From positions 1 through 64,000 of the forward strand of contig JBIOVM010000195.1 of NCBI GenBank assembly GCA_044867785.1: a DNA stretch of 64,000 nt, in the 5' to 3' direction. The position numbers and the translations under genes were made by a program. A model generated the notes under the pieces. That model saw only the letters and a list, made by a program, of their open reading frames with translations. It did no database searches and was not told the DNA's origin. Shown here piece after piece: positions 24,124 through 34,555 of the stretch (within the stretch, counting starts at the first letter, position 1; every line of letters starts with the position of its first letter). This DNA comes from DASRDR01 sp044867785. Lineage in GTDB: Bacteria > Methylomirabilota > Methylomirabilia > Rokubacteriales > DASRDR01.

Positions 24124-24813
24124 TCAGATGAGCCCGCGCTGGGCGAGGCTCACGTGCGCGCCGCGACCGATGATGACGTGGTCGTGGATGCGAAGTCCGA
24201 GGAGCCGCGCGCCCTCGACGAGCTGCCGCGTCAGGTGGACGTCTTCCTTCGACGGCGTGGGGTCGCCGGACGGATGGTTGTGGACGAGGATCAGGTGCGC
24301 CGTCGCTTCCAGGATCGCGGTCCGGAAGACCTCGCGCGGATGGACGATCGAGGCGGAGAGGCTGCCCTCGGAGACCTGAACGTCGCGGAGCAGGCCGTTC
24401 TGGCTGTCGAGCAGCGCGACGCGGAAGACCTCTTTCTTCTTGCCCTCCAGCGCGGGACCGAAGTAGCCGGCGACCTCCTCCGGGCTCGACAGGCGAACCC
24501 TCCCGCCGTTCGGCCGGGCGCGAAGGCGGCGCGACAGCTCGATCGCCGCGCCGAGCCTGACCGCCTTCGCGATGCCGAGGGCGCCCACCCACGCGAGCTC
24601 CTGGACTTCCCGGTCGGCGAGGGCGGCGAGGCCACCGAAGGCGGCCAGCAACGCCTGGGCTTGCTCGAGCGCGGTCTGGCCGGGAGTCCCCGACCCCAGG
24701 AGAAGCGCGAGACACTCGGCGTCGCTTAGGGCCTCGGCGCCCTTCGTCAGGAACCGCTCGCGCGGGCGGTCCTCGGGCGGCCACTCGCGGATCGTCGGTC
24801 GCTGTCCGTCCAC
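24124..24813 (-). CDS. radC: RadC/JAB-domain DNA repair-associated protein
   Basis: 229 residues with the RadC layout. An N-terminal helix-hairpin-helix region has RPRERFLTKGAEALSDAECL and LAWVGALGIAKA. A JAB/MPN metalloprotein domain follows, with the metal-binding HNHPSGDPTPSKED signature near residue 185. The family was named from a radiation phenotype later traced elsewhere; its true activity is unresolved. I chose the GTG at 24813, close to the usual RadC start; a TTG at 24831 would add six residues. It lies 179 bases downstream of tsaE in the same direction, so it may be the last gene of that long operon. Confidence 0.9.
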   Translation of the reverse strand: MDGQRPTIREWPPEDRPRERFLTKGAEALSDAECLALLLGSGTPGQTALEQAQALLAAFGGLAALADREVQELAWVGALGIAKAVRLGAAIELSRRLRARPNGGRVRLSSPEEVAGYFGPALEGKKKEVFRVALLDSQNGLLRDVQVSEGSLSASIVHPREVFRTAILEATAHLILVHNHPSGDPTPSKEDVHLTRQLVEGARLLGLRIHDHVIIGRGAHVSLAQRGLI

Positions 24814-24992
24814 GTCGCATCGCAAGAGCAACCGCGGTGCCAGGCGCGGCGACGCGGCTCGACGCGCGCCGAACGCCGATCAGATGGCGATTGGGCGACG
24901 TGCGGCTCGTCGACGCGGCCGCGAGCCGTATCGGCGGGTGGACGGGAGCGACTCTCCCACGTGACGGGCGCGGATTCGCGTCCGTCGGTGTC

Positions 24993-25475
24993 TCAGGCCG
25001 TGCTCAGCCAGTCCGGCGGCGCGCCCGCGATCTCGACGGTCCGGGGCTCGTCGCCCGCGCCCGCGATCCTGACGCGCACGGTCCGTGGCGGCAGCAGAGG
25101 CCCGGCTTTCTCGGCCCACTCGATCGCCGTGACGCCTTCCCCGTGAAGGAGCTCGTCGAGACCCAGCGCTCGGATCTCGGCCAGGCCTTCCGTCCGGTAG
25201 AGGTCGACGTGGTAGAGCGGAAGGCGCCCGGCGTGCTCGGCGATCATCACGAAGGTGGGGCTCGTCACCGGGGTCGCGACGCCGAGCCCGGACGCCAGGC
25301 CCTGGATGAAGCAGGTCTTGCCTGCGCCCAGATCGCCGCTGAGCGCGATGACCGTGCCGGGCCCGGCGCGGCGCCCGATGCCCGCGGCGAGCGCCTGCGT
25401 CGCCTCGGCCGTGGGGCACGTGATCGCGACCGCGCCGCCGCCCGCCGCGGGCTCGACGGCGCGCCAGCCGCTCAC
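24993..25475 (-). CDS. tsaE: tRNA N6-threonylcarbamoyladenosine biosynthesis ATPase
   Basis: 160 residues. The Walker A motif GDLGAGKT lies near residues 45-52; SPTFVMI, the LYHVDLYR Walker-B-like segment and EWAEKAG follow, all typical of TsaE. Together with TsaB and TsaD it drives formation of t6A at position 37 of ANN-decoding tRNAs. Neither partner is encoded nearby. The start is a GTG at 25475 that overlaps the nnrD stop by four bases. Gene order nnrD-tsaE is common in bacteria and supports the call. Confidence 0.94.
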   Translation of the reverse strand: MSGWRAVEPAAGGGAVAITCPTAEATQALAAGIGRRAGPGTVIALSGDLGAGKTCFIQGLASGLGVATPVTSPTFVMIAEHAGRLPLYHVDLYRTEGLAEIRALGLDELLHGEGVTAIEWAEKAGPLLPPRTVRVRIAGAGDEPRTVEIAGAPPDWLSTA

Positions 25476-27040
25476 GTCCGGCCGGCGTCGAGCACCCGGC
25501 GAAGCGCCTCCGGGACGGCGTCGGCCAGATCGCCGGCGACGAGCCCGACGGGGCCGCGCGCCTCTACCGCCACGTCGCCCGCCAGGCCGTGGAGGTAGAC
25601 CGCGGTCCGAAGCGCCCGGCCGGGCGCCAGGCCCTGGGCGAGCAACCCGCCGGTCATCCCGGTGAGCACGTCGCCGGTGCCGCCGGTCGCCATCCCGGGA
25701 TTGCCCGTGGGATTCAGGGCGACGTAGCCGTCGGGCTCGGCGACCACGGTCCGCGCCCCCTTCAGCGCCACGATGGCGCCACTCTCGGCGGCCAGGCGGC
25801 GGGCGCTCGCGATGCGGTCCGCCTGCACGTCCGTCACGCTGCAGCCGAGGAGGCGCGCCGCCTCACCCGGATGCGGCGTGAGGACCCGCGGGGCCGGAGC
25901 GTCGCGGCAGATCGCCGGACGGCCCGACAGCGCCGTCAGCCCGTCCGCGTCCACCACCATCGGCCGCCGGACGTCCCGCACGAGGACCCGGACCGCGGCC
26001 TGGGCCTCCGGGTCGAGCCCGACCCCGGGGCCGAGCGCCACGGCGTCCATGCGCGCCGCAAGCTCCATGACCCGCTCGACCGCCTTCGCCGAGAGCGTTC
26101 GCGCCTCGGTCTCCGGAAGCGGCTCCGTCATGGCCTCCGACACGAGGGCCGCCACCACGGGCTGCTGGGACGCGGGCACGGCGCACGTCACGAGCCCCGT
26201 TCCCGTGCGCAAGGCGCCGCGACAGGCGAGGGCCGCCGCGCCGGTCTTCCCGAGCGAGCCGGCCACCACGAGCAGGTGCCCGTAGGTGCCCTTGTGGGCG
26301 TCGAGCGGACGAAGCGGGAGCGCGTCCCGCGCGTCGGCGGCCTCGAGCAGGCCCGCGCGGATTCCCTCGGCGAGCCACCCGCGGGGGATCCCAAGGTCGA
26401 CGATCTCCACATGGCCCGCGTGGGCCACACCCTCGGTCAGGTAGAGGCCGAGCTTCGGGAGCCCGAACGTCACGGTCATCCGCGCTCGGACGACCGGACC
26501 GGCCGCGGGCTCGCCGTCGGAAGGCATCCCCGACGGCAGGTCGAGCGCGCAGACCGGCGGGCCGGCCGCGTTGATCGCCTCGATCGCGGCCGCGACCGCA
26601 CCGGTCGCTGGCCCTCGCATGCCGGTTCCGAGCAGCGCGTCGACGATGACGTCGGCTTCGCCGAGTTCCGCCCTCAGGCGCCCGAAGGCCTCGCCCGAGG
26701 CGGCCGGCGCCTCCGCCACCTTCTCGCCGGCTTGCCGGAGCGCGTCCAGGTTGACGCGCGCGTCTCCGTGGATCTCCGCGGATCGTCCCACCACCCAGAC
26801 GGCGATCCGCCCGCCGCGACCGAGCAGGTGGCGCGCGAGCACGAACCCGTCGCCGCCGTTGCTGCCCTTCCCGCACACCACGGCGACTCGACGGCCGCCG
26901 GCCGAGCCCAGCACGCGCTCGAGCGCGTCGGCGGCGCCGCGGCCGGCGTTCTCCATGAAGAGGAGGCTCGGCAGACCGAGGCGCTCCGTCGCGGCATGGT
27001 CGGCGCGGCGCATCTCCTCGGCGGTCGCCAGAGGAATCAC
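25472..27040 (-). CDS. nnrD: bifunctional NAD(P)HX epimerase / ADP-dependent NAD(P)HX dehydratase
   Basis: 522 residues repairing hydrated, inactive NAD(P)H. The N-terminal epimerase domain (NnrE, about 1-215) has GKGSNGGDGFVLARHL and ALLGTGMRGPATG. The C-terminal ribokinase-like dehydratase domain (NnrD, about 225-520) has ALGPGVG, VDADGLTAL, LTPHPGEAARLL and GTGDVLTGMTGG. Both active-site regions look intact. The start is the GTG at 27040; acpS ends 33 bases upstream. Its place between acpS and tsaE matches a widespread bacterial arrangement. Confidence 0.95.
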   Translation of the reverse strand: MIPLATAEEMRRADHAATERLGLPSLLFMENAGRGAADALERVLGSAGGRRVAVVCGKGSNGGDGFVLARHLLGRGGRIAVWVVGRSAEIHGDARVNLDALRQAGEKVAEAPAASGEAFGRLRAELGEADVIVDALLGTGMRGPATGAVAAAIEAINAAGPPVCALDLPSGMPSDGEPAAGPVVRARMTVTFGLPKLGLYLTEGVAHAGHVEIVDLGIPRGWLAEGIRAGLLEAADARDALPLRPLDAHKGTYGHLLVVAGSLGKTGAAALACRGALRTGTGLVTCAVPASQQPVVAALVSEAMTEPLPETEARTLSAKAVERVMELAARMDAVALGPGVGLDPEAQAAVRVLVRDVRRPMVVDADGLTALSGRPAICRDAPAPRVLTPHPGEAARLLGCSVTDVQADRIASARRLAAESGAIVALKGARTVVAEPDGYVALNPTGNPGMATGGTGDVLTGMTGGLLAQGLAPGRALRTAVYLHGLAGDVAVEARGPVGLVAGDLADAVPEALRRVLDAGRT

Positions 27041-27073
27041 GACGTCACCGGCGGTTCGGTCGCCCCGGGCGGG

Positions 27074-27460
27074 TCACGGCGCGCCGTCCTCGGCCAGGAC
27101 CTGCGCCATCGCCAGCCCGGCGTCGTGGGTCAGGGAGACGTGGAGGCGCCGGATGCCTCGCGCGGCGCCGAGCGCGGCGGTCCGCCCGGACAAGGCCAGC
27201 GTGGGCCGCTGGCCGCGGGCGCGGCGCACCTCCATCTCGCGCCAGCGGACTCCCATGGAGAGCCCGGTGCCGAGCGCCTTCAGCGTCGCTTCCTTGGCGG
27301 CGAACCGCGCGGCCAGGTGCTCGGCGGGATCGTGGCGGCGAAGCGCGTACTCGAGCTCGTCGTCCGTGAACACGCGCTTCAGGAACCGGTCCTGCCAGCG
27401 CTCCATCAGGCGCCTGATCCGGGCGATCTCGACGACGTCGATGCCGATCCCGAGGACCAC
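27074..27460 (-). CDS. acpS: holo-[acyl-carrier-protein] synthase
   Basis: 128 residues, the usual length. It has the N-terminal GIGIDVVEIARI motif with the magnesium-binding aspartate and the later FAAKEATLKALG motif with the second acidic ligand. HVSLTHD closes the fold. AcpS transfers the 4'-phosphopantetheine arm from CoA to ACP, switching on fatty-acid synthesis. The start is a GTG at 27460, where the sequence reads VVLGIGID. It follows the small lipoprotein gene by 31 bases and precedes nnrD by 33. Confidence 0.95.
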   Translation of the reverse strand: MVLGIGIDVVEIARIRRLMERWQDRFLKRVFTDDELEYALRRHDPAEHLAARFAAKEATLKALGTGLSMGVRWREMEVRRARGQRPTLALSGRTAALGAARGIRRLHVSLTHDAGLAMAQVLAEDGAP

Positions 27461-27491
27461 GCCGTGACCGTCCTCACCCCGGCGAAGGGTC

Positions 27492-27914
27492 TCAGCCGAT
27501 GCCCGCCCGGATGCGGTCGAGGACGGCGCGGACCGTCTCGGGCGACGCGGCGAGCGGCCGCCACTGCCCGCCGCGCAGCGCCTGGGCCTCGACGGTGACC
27601 GTGACGCGGGTCACCTTCTCCGCGACCGCTTCCACGCGGACCACGACGCGCTCCGCGACCCGCTCGACTCCACGCTCGGCGGGAAGGGGCGCGCGCTCCA
27701 TGCGCGCCGTCTCGATGACGCCCTCCGACGCACGGACCAGCGGGTAGACTCCCAGCGCGCGGACAGCCGCCTCCCACACCCGCGTGGACGGGAGATCCAT
27801 CACGAGCAGCCGGGGATCGGCCCCGCCGGCCGTCATCGTCGCGCCCCCGAGGCACGAGGCCAGGGCGAGCGCCGCCCCGAGCGCGCGGGGCCGACGCGAG
27901 GCCGCCCCACTCAC
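27492..27914 (-). CDS. putative small lipoprotein of unknown function
   Basis: 140 residues beginning from a GTG at 27914 that overlaps the metzincin stop by four bases. A basic, hydrophobic leader ends in LASC (about residues 18-21), a good lipobox, so the mature protein would be anchored to a membrane. The body has alternating strands including VWEAAVRALGVYPLVRAS and VVVRVEAVAEKVTRVTVTVE, suggesting a beta-rich domain resembling small outer-membrane-associated lipoproteins. I recognise no named family. Placement between the metalloprotease and acpS suggests it pairs with the protease rather than with lipid metabolism. Confidence 0.65.
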   Translation of the reverse strand: MSGAASRRPRALGAALALASCLGGATMTAGGADPRLLVMDLPSTRVWEAAVRALGVYPLVRASEGVIETARMERAPLPAERGVERVAERVVVRVEAVAEKVTRVTVTVEAQALRGGQWRPLAASPETVRAVLDRIRAGIG

Positions 27915-28558
27915 CGGCGCACCGGATAGGTGAACGTCATGCGGTTCCGGCCGCCCGAGCGCCGCTCGACGAGCGGCTTCGTCCGCTGGGCGCTGACGGA
28001 CGTGCCGGGCGCGAGGGAGTACAGATCCCGGAACATCTGGGTGACGGGATTCGTGATGTCGCCGTTGCCGCCGTCGGGATCCATCAGCCCACCGTCGTCG
28101 GTGTGACTGAGAAAGCCGATCGCGTGGGCGGTCTCGTGCACCACCGTGCGCACGCACTGGGGGCCTCGGTAGATCGACTGACTGACCTGCACGTCCGCGA
28201 TCGTGATGTCGCCGTCCTCCGTGAACTCGACCGACGTGAGCCCGCAGATGTCGGTGCCGCTGCGGAACGAGAATCTGATGTTCGCGTCGCCGGCGCCGCC
28301 GACGAACGTGAAGGTCACGGCCCCGCCGGTGGCCGAGGTCCAGGTCGCCACCTCGTCCGCTCCCGCCACGCCGTTGCCCAGGTATACGCGAATGGGCATG
28401 GTCCGCCAGCGCACGGTGTGCCCGTCGTTGAACTGCGCATTGTGCTCGAACAAGAACGCATTGGTGACGTTTTCGTCGTCGTCGTCCCCGCATCCGAAGC
28501 ACAGCACGGCCAACACCGCCAGGCCCAGCGCCCGCATCCGCGCCCGTCCGTCGATCAC
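27911..28558 (-). CDS. secreted matrixin-like zinc metalloprotease (metzincin)
   Basis: 215 residues. An N-terminal hydrophobic leader ends in a cysteine followed by GDDDD, a probable lipoprotein signal. The zinc signature is HETAHAIGFLSH, a full HExxHxxGxxH motif, and GGLMDPDGG downstream is a good Met-turn. This is the metzincin/matrixin layout; the catalytic domain is short, about 150 residues. The open frame begins with a GTG at 28558 overlapping glmM by four bases, but the ATG at 28537 fits the leader better. A secreted protease here interrupts an otherwise cytoplasmic operon. Its target is unknown. Confidence 0.85.
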   Translation of the reverse strand: MIDGRARMRALGLAVLAVLCFGCGDDDDENVTNAFLFEHNAQFNDGHTVRWRTMPIRVYLGNGVAGADEVATWTSATGGAVTFTFVGGAGDANIRFSFRSGTDICGLTSVEFTEDGDITIADVQVSQSIYRGPQCVRTVVHETAHAIGFLSHTDDGGLMDPDGGNGDITNPVTQMFRDLYSLAPGTSVSAQRTKPLVERRSGGRNRMTFTYPVRR

Positions 28559-29922
28559 GCCGTCACTCCGATCTCCTCCCGGATCGCGGCCGCGATCTCT
28601 CGGGCGGCCGCATCGATCGTCGTCTGGTCATCCCCCTCCACCATCACCCGGGCAAGGGGCTCGGTCCCGGAGTACCGTACCAGCAGGCGGGCGCGGCCGT
28701 CGAGTTTGCCCTCCCAGCGAGCCAGCGTCCCGCTCACGCCCCGAAGCTCGCTCAAGGGCGGCTTGACCCGCACGCGGATGTTCACGAGGACCTGGGGGCA
28801 CTTCTCCAGCTGCCCGGCCAGGCTCGCGAGCGGCTGCCCGGACTCGCGCAGCGCCCGGAAGAGCTGGAGCGCGGTCAGCAGCCCGTCCCCGGTCCGCGCG
28901 TGGTCGAGGAAGATCACGTGGCCCGACTGCTCGCCGCCGAGGTTCGCGCCGAGGCGACGCATCTCCTCGAGGACGTACCGGTCGCCGACGGGCGCCCGGA
29001 CCATCCGCACGCCGAGCGCGCTCAGGGCCCGCTCGAGCCCGAGGTTCGCCATGACCGTCGAGACGACCACCCCGCCCGCGAGCGCACTTCGCGCCAGGAG
29101 CGCGCGCGCGCAGATCAGGAGCACGTGGTCGCCATCGCGCACTTCGCCGGACTCGTCGACGACGATCAGGCGGTCGCCGTCTCCGTCCAGGGCGATGCCG
29201 ATCGAGCCCGGATTCGCCCGCACGCGCGCCTGGAGGGCCTCCGGGTGGAGCGCGCCGACGGCCCGATTGATGTTCGCGCCGGTGGGCCGGACGCCGAGCG
29301 TCGAGACCGCCGCCCCGAGCGACCGGAAAAGACGCGGGGCCACGCGGTAGGTCGCTCCGTGGGCGCAGTCCAGCACGATCCGCGCGCCGGCCAGATCGAA
29401 GGCCGCCGGGACCGTCGCGCGGAGCGCCTCGACGTAGCGCCGCTCGGCGGCGGGCACGGGCCGGAGCCGGCCGAGCGCGGCGCCCGTCGGCCGCGGCCCC
29501 TCCCACCCCGTGTCGAGCCGCGCCTCGAGCTCGGCTTCCCACGCATCCGGGAGCTTGTCGCCCTCGGCCGAGAAGAGCTTGATCCCGTTGTCCTCGAACG
29601 GATTGTGGGACGCGGACAGCACCGCGCCGCCGACGGCGCCCAGCGCGGGCGTGAGAGCGGCCACCGCCGGCGTGGGCAGGACGCCGGCGACGAGCGCGTC
29701 CACGCCGACCGACAGCACGCCGGCGACCAGCGCCTGCTCGAGCAGCGGTCCGGAGACGCGCGTGTCCCGGGCGACGAGGAGCGCGGGGCGGCGACGCGAC
29801 GGCGCCGCCCGCTCCACGAGGTAGGCGCCGGCGATGCGCCCGAGGCGGCACACGAGCTCCGGCGTGAGCGGCGCCGCGTTCGCCACGCCGCGGACGCCAT
29901 CGGTTCCGAAGAGCCGCCCCAT
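28555..29922 (-). CDS. glmM: phosphoglucosamine mutase
   Basis: 455 residues. The phosphoserine loop LSASHNPFEDNGIK carries the catalytic serine near residue 105, the magnesium loop is DGDGDR, the sugar-binding loop is GGEQSGH and the phosphate-binding loop is RYSGTEPL. GlmM converts glucosamine-6-phosphate to glucosamine-1-phosphate for UDP-GlcNAc and cell-wall synthesis. It follows cdaR by three bases. The cdaA-cdaR-glmM order is the classical c-di-AMP module, in which GlmM is known to contact and inhibit CdaA. The ATG at 29922 begins the conserved GRLFGTDGVRG segment. Confidence 0.96.
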   Translation of the reverse strand: MGRLFGTDGVRGVANAAPLTPELVCRLGRIAGAYLVERAAPSRRRPALLVARDTRVSGPLLEQALVAGVLSVGVDALVAGVLPTPAVAALTPALGAVGGAVLSASHNPFEDNGIKLFSAEGDKLPDAWEAELEARLDTGWEGPRPTGAALGRLRPVPAAERRYVEALRATVPAAFDLAGARIVLDCAHGATYRVAPRLFRSLGAAVSTLGVRPTGANINRAVGALHPEALQARVRANPGSIGIALDGDGDRLIVVDESGEVRDGDHVLLICARALLARSALAGGVVVSTVMANLGLERALSALGVRMVRAPVGDRYVLEEMRRLGANLGGEQSGHVIFLDHARTGDGLLTALQLFRALRESGQPLASLAGQLEKCPQVLVNIRVRVKPPLSELRGVSGTLARWEGKLDGRARLLVRYSGTEPLARVMVEGDDQTTIDAAAREIAAAIREEIGVTA

Positions 29923-29925
29923 GCT

Positions 29926-30309
29926 CTACGGTGTCTCCAGCATGCCTCGAACCTCGCTGGGGGTCACTCGCACGACGCGCACCCCGGGGGGCGCCGACAC
30001 GTCTTGCGGCCGGATCCGGACGACGAAGCGCCCGGGCTGGATGCTCTTGAGGCTCACCTCGGCGCGGAAGTCGTCCTCCCGGAGCGTTCGGAGCAGGCTT
30101 CGCCGGCCCTCGACCCGGACGATCACGGTCTCGATGCCGAGCGAGGTCACCTCGACGCCGTCGGGGCGATCGATCAGGTCGAGCGGCACGGTGAACACCG
30201 CGTCCCCGCGATCCTCGGCCGCCACGAACAGCCAGAGGCCCATCGCGAATACGACCGACATGAGCTTGAGTGGCCAGTGCTCGGCGACGAGCGCCCGGGC
30301 CCGACTCAC
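29926..30309 (-). CDS. cdaR: CdaR/YbbR-domain regulator of diadenylate cyclase
   Basis: 127 residues: a single N-terminal transmembrane helix (about 12-31, PLKLMSVVFAMGLWLFVAAE) and one extracytoplasmic YbbR domain. Firmicute homologues have several repeats, so this is a minimal version. In Bacillus-type systems CdaR binds CdaA and modulates c-di-AMP production. The start is a GTG at 30309 sharing four bases with the cdaA stop, so the two should be made together. The short length is normal for Gram-negative members. Confidence 0.88.
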   Translation of the reverse strand: MSRARALVAEHWPLKLMSVVFAMGLWLFVAAEDRGDAVFTVPLDLIDRPDGVEVTSLGIETVIVRVEGRRSLLRTLREDDFRAEVSLKSIQPGRFVVRIRPQDVSAPPGVRVVRVTPSEVRGMLETP

Positions 30310-31139
30310 GCCTTGCTCCGCGCGGTGAAGCGACGGACCCCCGCCAGCAGCGAGCTGCCCCGAGTCGAGACGGTGCCGTCGGCGTCGAGCAGGGTGGAGA
30401 GACGCTCCTGCAGGCGGTCGGGGTCGAGCCCGCGCTCGATGACGCCGTCCACCGTGAGGGAGATCACGCCCGTCTCCTCGGAGACCACCACGACGACCGC
30501 GTCCGTCTCCTCGGACAGGCCGACGGCCGCACGGTGGCGCGTGCCGAGCGTGCGAGAAAGGCCGAGGTTGCGCGAGAGCGGCAGGAAGCAGCCGGCCGCC
30601 GCGATGCGGTCCCCCTGGATGATGGCGGCGCCGTCGTGGAGAGGGGACCCCGGCTGGAACAGGCTCCCCAGCAGCTCCGCCGACGCGACGGCCTCCATCG
30701 GCACGCCGAGCTCGGCGTAGGCGCGCAGCCCCACCTGGCGCTCGACGGCGATCAGCGCGCCGATGCGCTTCGTGGCCAGCGCGTCCACCGCCCGCACGAT
30801 CTCCTCGAGCAGCTGGCGACGCTCGGCCGACCCCTGCCCGACCACGCGCTGCAGGAGGCGGCTTCGGCCCGCCTGGGCGAGCGTGCGCCGCAGCTCCGGC
30901 TGGAAGAGCACGATCAGGGCCAGGACCCAGAACGCCCAGAAGTTCTCGAGGACGAACGACAGGCTGCGGAGGTCGGCCTGCCGAGCGGCGAACCTCGCCG
31001 CCATGAGGAACCCGAGGCCGAAGAGCATCTGGATCGCCACCGTGCCGCGGAAGACGAGGAGGACCCGGTACAGGACGAAGGCCACGATGGCGACGTCGAT
31101 CACGTCGCGCAGGCGCAAGCCGGCCAGCACGTGGCTCAT
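30306..31139 (-). CDS. cdaA: diadenylate cyclase CdaA
   Basis: 277 residues. Three N-terminal hydrophobic helices (about 1-90) precede the DAC domain, with the catalytic DGA at 169-171 (HDGAAII) and RHR at 201-203 (TRHRAAVG). It makes cyclic di-AMP from two ATP at the inner face of the membrane. Both motifs are complete, so it should be active. The ATG at 31139 overlaps the folP stop (ATGA). Coupling with cdaR and glmM links the second messenger to cell-wall precursor supply. Confidence 0.96.
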   Translation of the reverse strand: MSHVLAGLRLRDVIDVAIVAFVLYRVLLVFRGTVAIQMLFGLGFLMAARFAARQADLRSLSFVLENFWAFWVLALIVLFQPELRRTLAQAGRSRLLQRVVGQGSAERRQLLEEIVRAVDALATKRIGALIAVERQVGLRAYAELGVPMEAVASAELLGSLFQPGSPLHDGAAIIQGDRIAAAGCFLPLSRNLGLSRTLGTRHRAAVGLSEETDAVVVVVSEETGVISLTVDGVIERGLDPDRLQERLSTLLDADGTVSTRGSSLLAGVRRFTARSKA

Positions 31140-31999
31140 CGCGGGGCGGCGTCCCGAATGGCCTCGGCGACGCGGACGGCGCGCCGCACGGCGGCGACGT
31201 CGTGGACCCGCACGATGTGGGCGCCGGCGACGGTGGCCATGACGCAGGCCGCCAGGGTGCCCTCGAGCCGCTCGGCCGGCGGCAGGCTGTCCAGCAGCGC
31301 TCCGATGAAGCTCTTCCGCGAGGGACCGACCAGGATCGGCTTGCCGATCGAGACGAGCGCGTCGAGCCGCTTGAGCAAGGTGAGGTTGTGCGGCAGCGTC
31401 TTGCCGAATCCGATGCCGGGGTCCACGCAGATCGCGTCGGGCGCGACGCCGGCCGCCTCGGCGACCGCCACCGCGCGTTCGAGGCCGGCCCGCACCTCGG
31501 CCAGGAGATCGTCGTACCGGGGCTCGTCCTGCATGGTCCGCGGCGTCCCGCGCATGTGCATGACCGCGAGCGCGGCCCCGTGCGCCGCGCACAGCGCCGC
31601 CAGCTCCGGGCCGGCCGCGAGGGCGGTGACGTCGTTCACCATGTGGGCTCCGAGCGCGAGCGCGGCTTCGGCGACGTCAGGCTTGGACGTGTCCACCGAG
31701 ACCGGGCACGGAGGATCGTCGAGCAGGCGCTCGAGAACCGGCAGGAGCCGCGCGCGCTCCTCGCCCGACCCCACCGGGGCCGACCCGGGCCGCGTGGACT
31801 CGGCGCCCACGTCCAGGAGATCGGCCCCCTCGGCGGCGAGGGCGCGCGCGTGACGCGCGGCGGCCGCCGGATCCAGGTACCGGCCGCCATCGGCAAACGA
31901 GTCGGGCGTCACGTTGACGATCCCCATGATGAGGGTTCGAGGTCGCTCCGCACTCCAGGCGAACTCGGCTCCGCGCATGCGAAGCCTCACGGCGAACAT
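31136..31999 (-). CDS. folP: dihydropteroate synthase
   Basis: 287 residues. The pterin-binding signature is MGIVNVTPDSFADGG (about 25-39). DVGAESTRPGSAPV, VSVDTSKPDVAEAAL, DPGIGFGKT and GPSRKSFIG follow in the order seen in DHPS. It joins dihydropterin pyrophosphate with p-aminobenzoate in folate synthesis and is the sulfonamide target. I chose the ATG at 31999; the frame is open further upstream, into the end of ftsH, but the family begins near here. The ftsH-folP-cdaA-glmM order is a familiar bacterial arrangement. Confidence 0.95.
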   Translation of the reverse strand: MFAVRLRMRGAEFAWSAERPRTLIMGIVNVTPDSFADGGRYLDPAAAARHARALAAEGADLLDVGAESTRPGSAPVGSGEERARLLPVLERLLDDPPCPVSVDTSKPDVAEAALALGAHMVNDVTALAAGPELAALCAAHGAALAVMHMRGTPRTMQDEPRYDDLLAEVRAGLERAVAVAEAAGVAPDAICVDPGIGFGKTLPHNLTLLKRLDALVSIGKPILVGPSRKSFIGALLDSLPPAERLEGTLAACVMATVAGAHIVRVHDVAAVRRAVRVAEAIRDAAPR

Positions 32000-32045
32000 C
32001 CCCGGGCGGGCCGCCCCGCCGGGGGGCACCCCGCGCCGTCGGTCG

Positions 32046-33866
<1,821 letters not shown>

Positions 33867-34015
33867 CCCCGGTCAGCCACCCTCCTCCCGGTGACATCGA
33901 GTCCTGCGCGATGCGACGCAAACGTGCGCAAGGTAAGCGCAGTATAGCACAAGGCTCCACACGGTCCGGGAGGCGAGGCTCGACTTCCAAGACGTCGCCG
34001 CTCGACCGCGAGCCG

Positions 34016-34549
34016 TCAGGAGGCGACCCCCTCCAGCACGGCCACGTGGCGCAGGTTCCGGTAGAGCCCGGCGTAGTCGAGCCCGTACCCGACGACGAAC
34101 TCGTCCGGGATCGTGAACCCGACGTAGTCCAGCCGGACGGACACCTGCCGGCGGCTCGCCTTGTCGAGCAGCGCGCACACCCGGAGACTCCGGGGCTGGC
34201 GCGTCTCGAGGTTGCGGAGGAGGTAGGAGAGCGTCAGGCCCGTGTCGACGATGTCCTCGACGATCAGGACGTCCCGGCCCTCGATGGAGACCGAGAGGTC
34301 CTTGGTCAGCCGGACGATCCCGGACGACCGGGTCGACGCCCCGTAGGACGACACCGCGATGAAATCGCACTCGCAGGGCGCTTCGATGGCCCGCATGAGG
34401 TCGGCCAGGAAGATCACCGCGCCCTTGAGCACCCCGACGAGCATCGGGGTGCGCCCGGCGTAGTCGTCGCGGATCCTGCGGCCCAGCTCGGCCACCCGGG
34501 CGCTCAGGTCCTCGGCGGGGATGAGGACGCGCTCGACCGCCGAGGCCAC
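34016..34549 (-). CDS. hpt: hypoxanthine phosphoribosyltransferase
   Basis: 177 residues, a normal length. The PRPP-binding signature is VLIVEDIVDTGLTLSYLL. The N-terminal strand and catalytic loop (FLADLMRAIEAPCECDFIAVSSYG) and the purine-binding DYVGFTIPDEFVVGYGLDY segment complete the HPRT fold. It salvages hypoxanthine and guanine. The start is a GTG at 34549, six bases after the end of the SPOR gene. Hpt upstream of ftsH is a widespread arrangement, usually with tilS; tilS is absent here. Confidence 0.94.
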   Translation of the reverse strand: MASAVERVLIPAEDLSARVAELGRRIRDDYAGRTPMLVGVLKGAVIFLADLMRAIEAPCECDFIAVSSYGASTRSSGIVRLTKDLSVSIEGRDVLIVEDIVDTGLTLSYLLRNLETRQPRSLRVCALLDKASRRQVSVRLDYVGFTIPDEFVVGYGLDYAGLYRNLRHVAVLEGVAS

Positions 34550-34555
34550 GACGCT

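Noticed and set aside
33941..33946. A TATACT -10-like hexamer upstream of ftsH
   Set aside because: It is well placed but no recognisable -35 lies 16-18 bases away; insufficient alone, although AT-rich hexamers are rare here.
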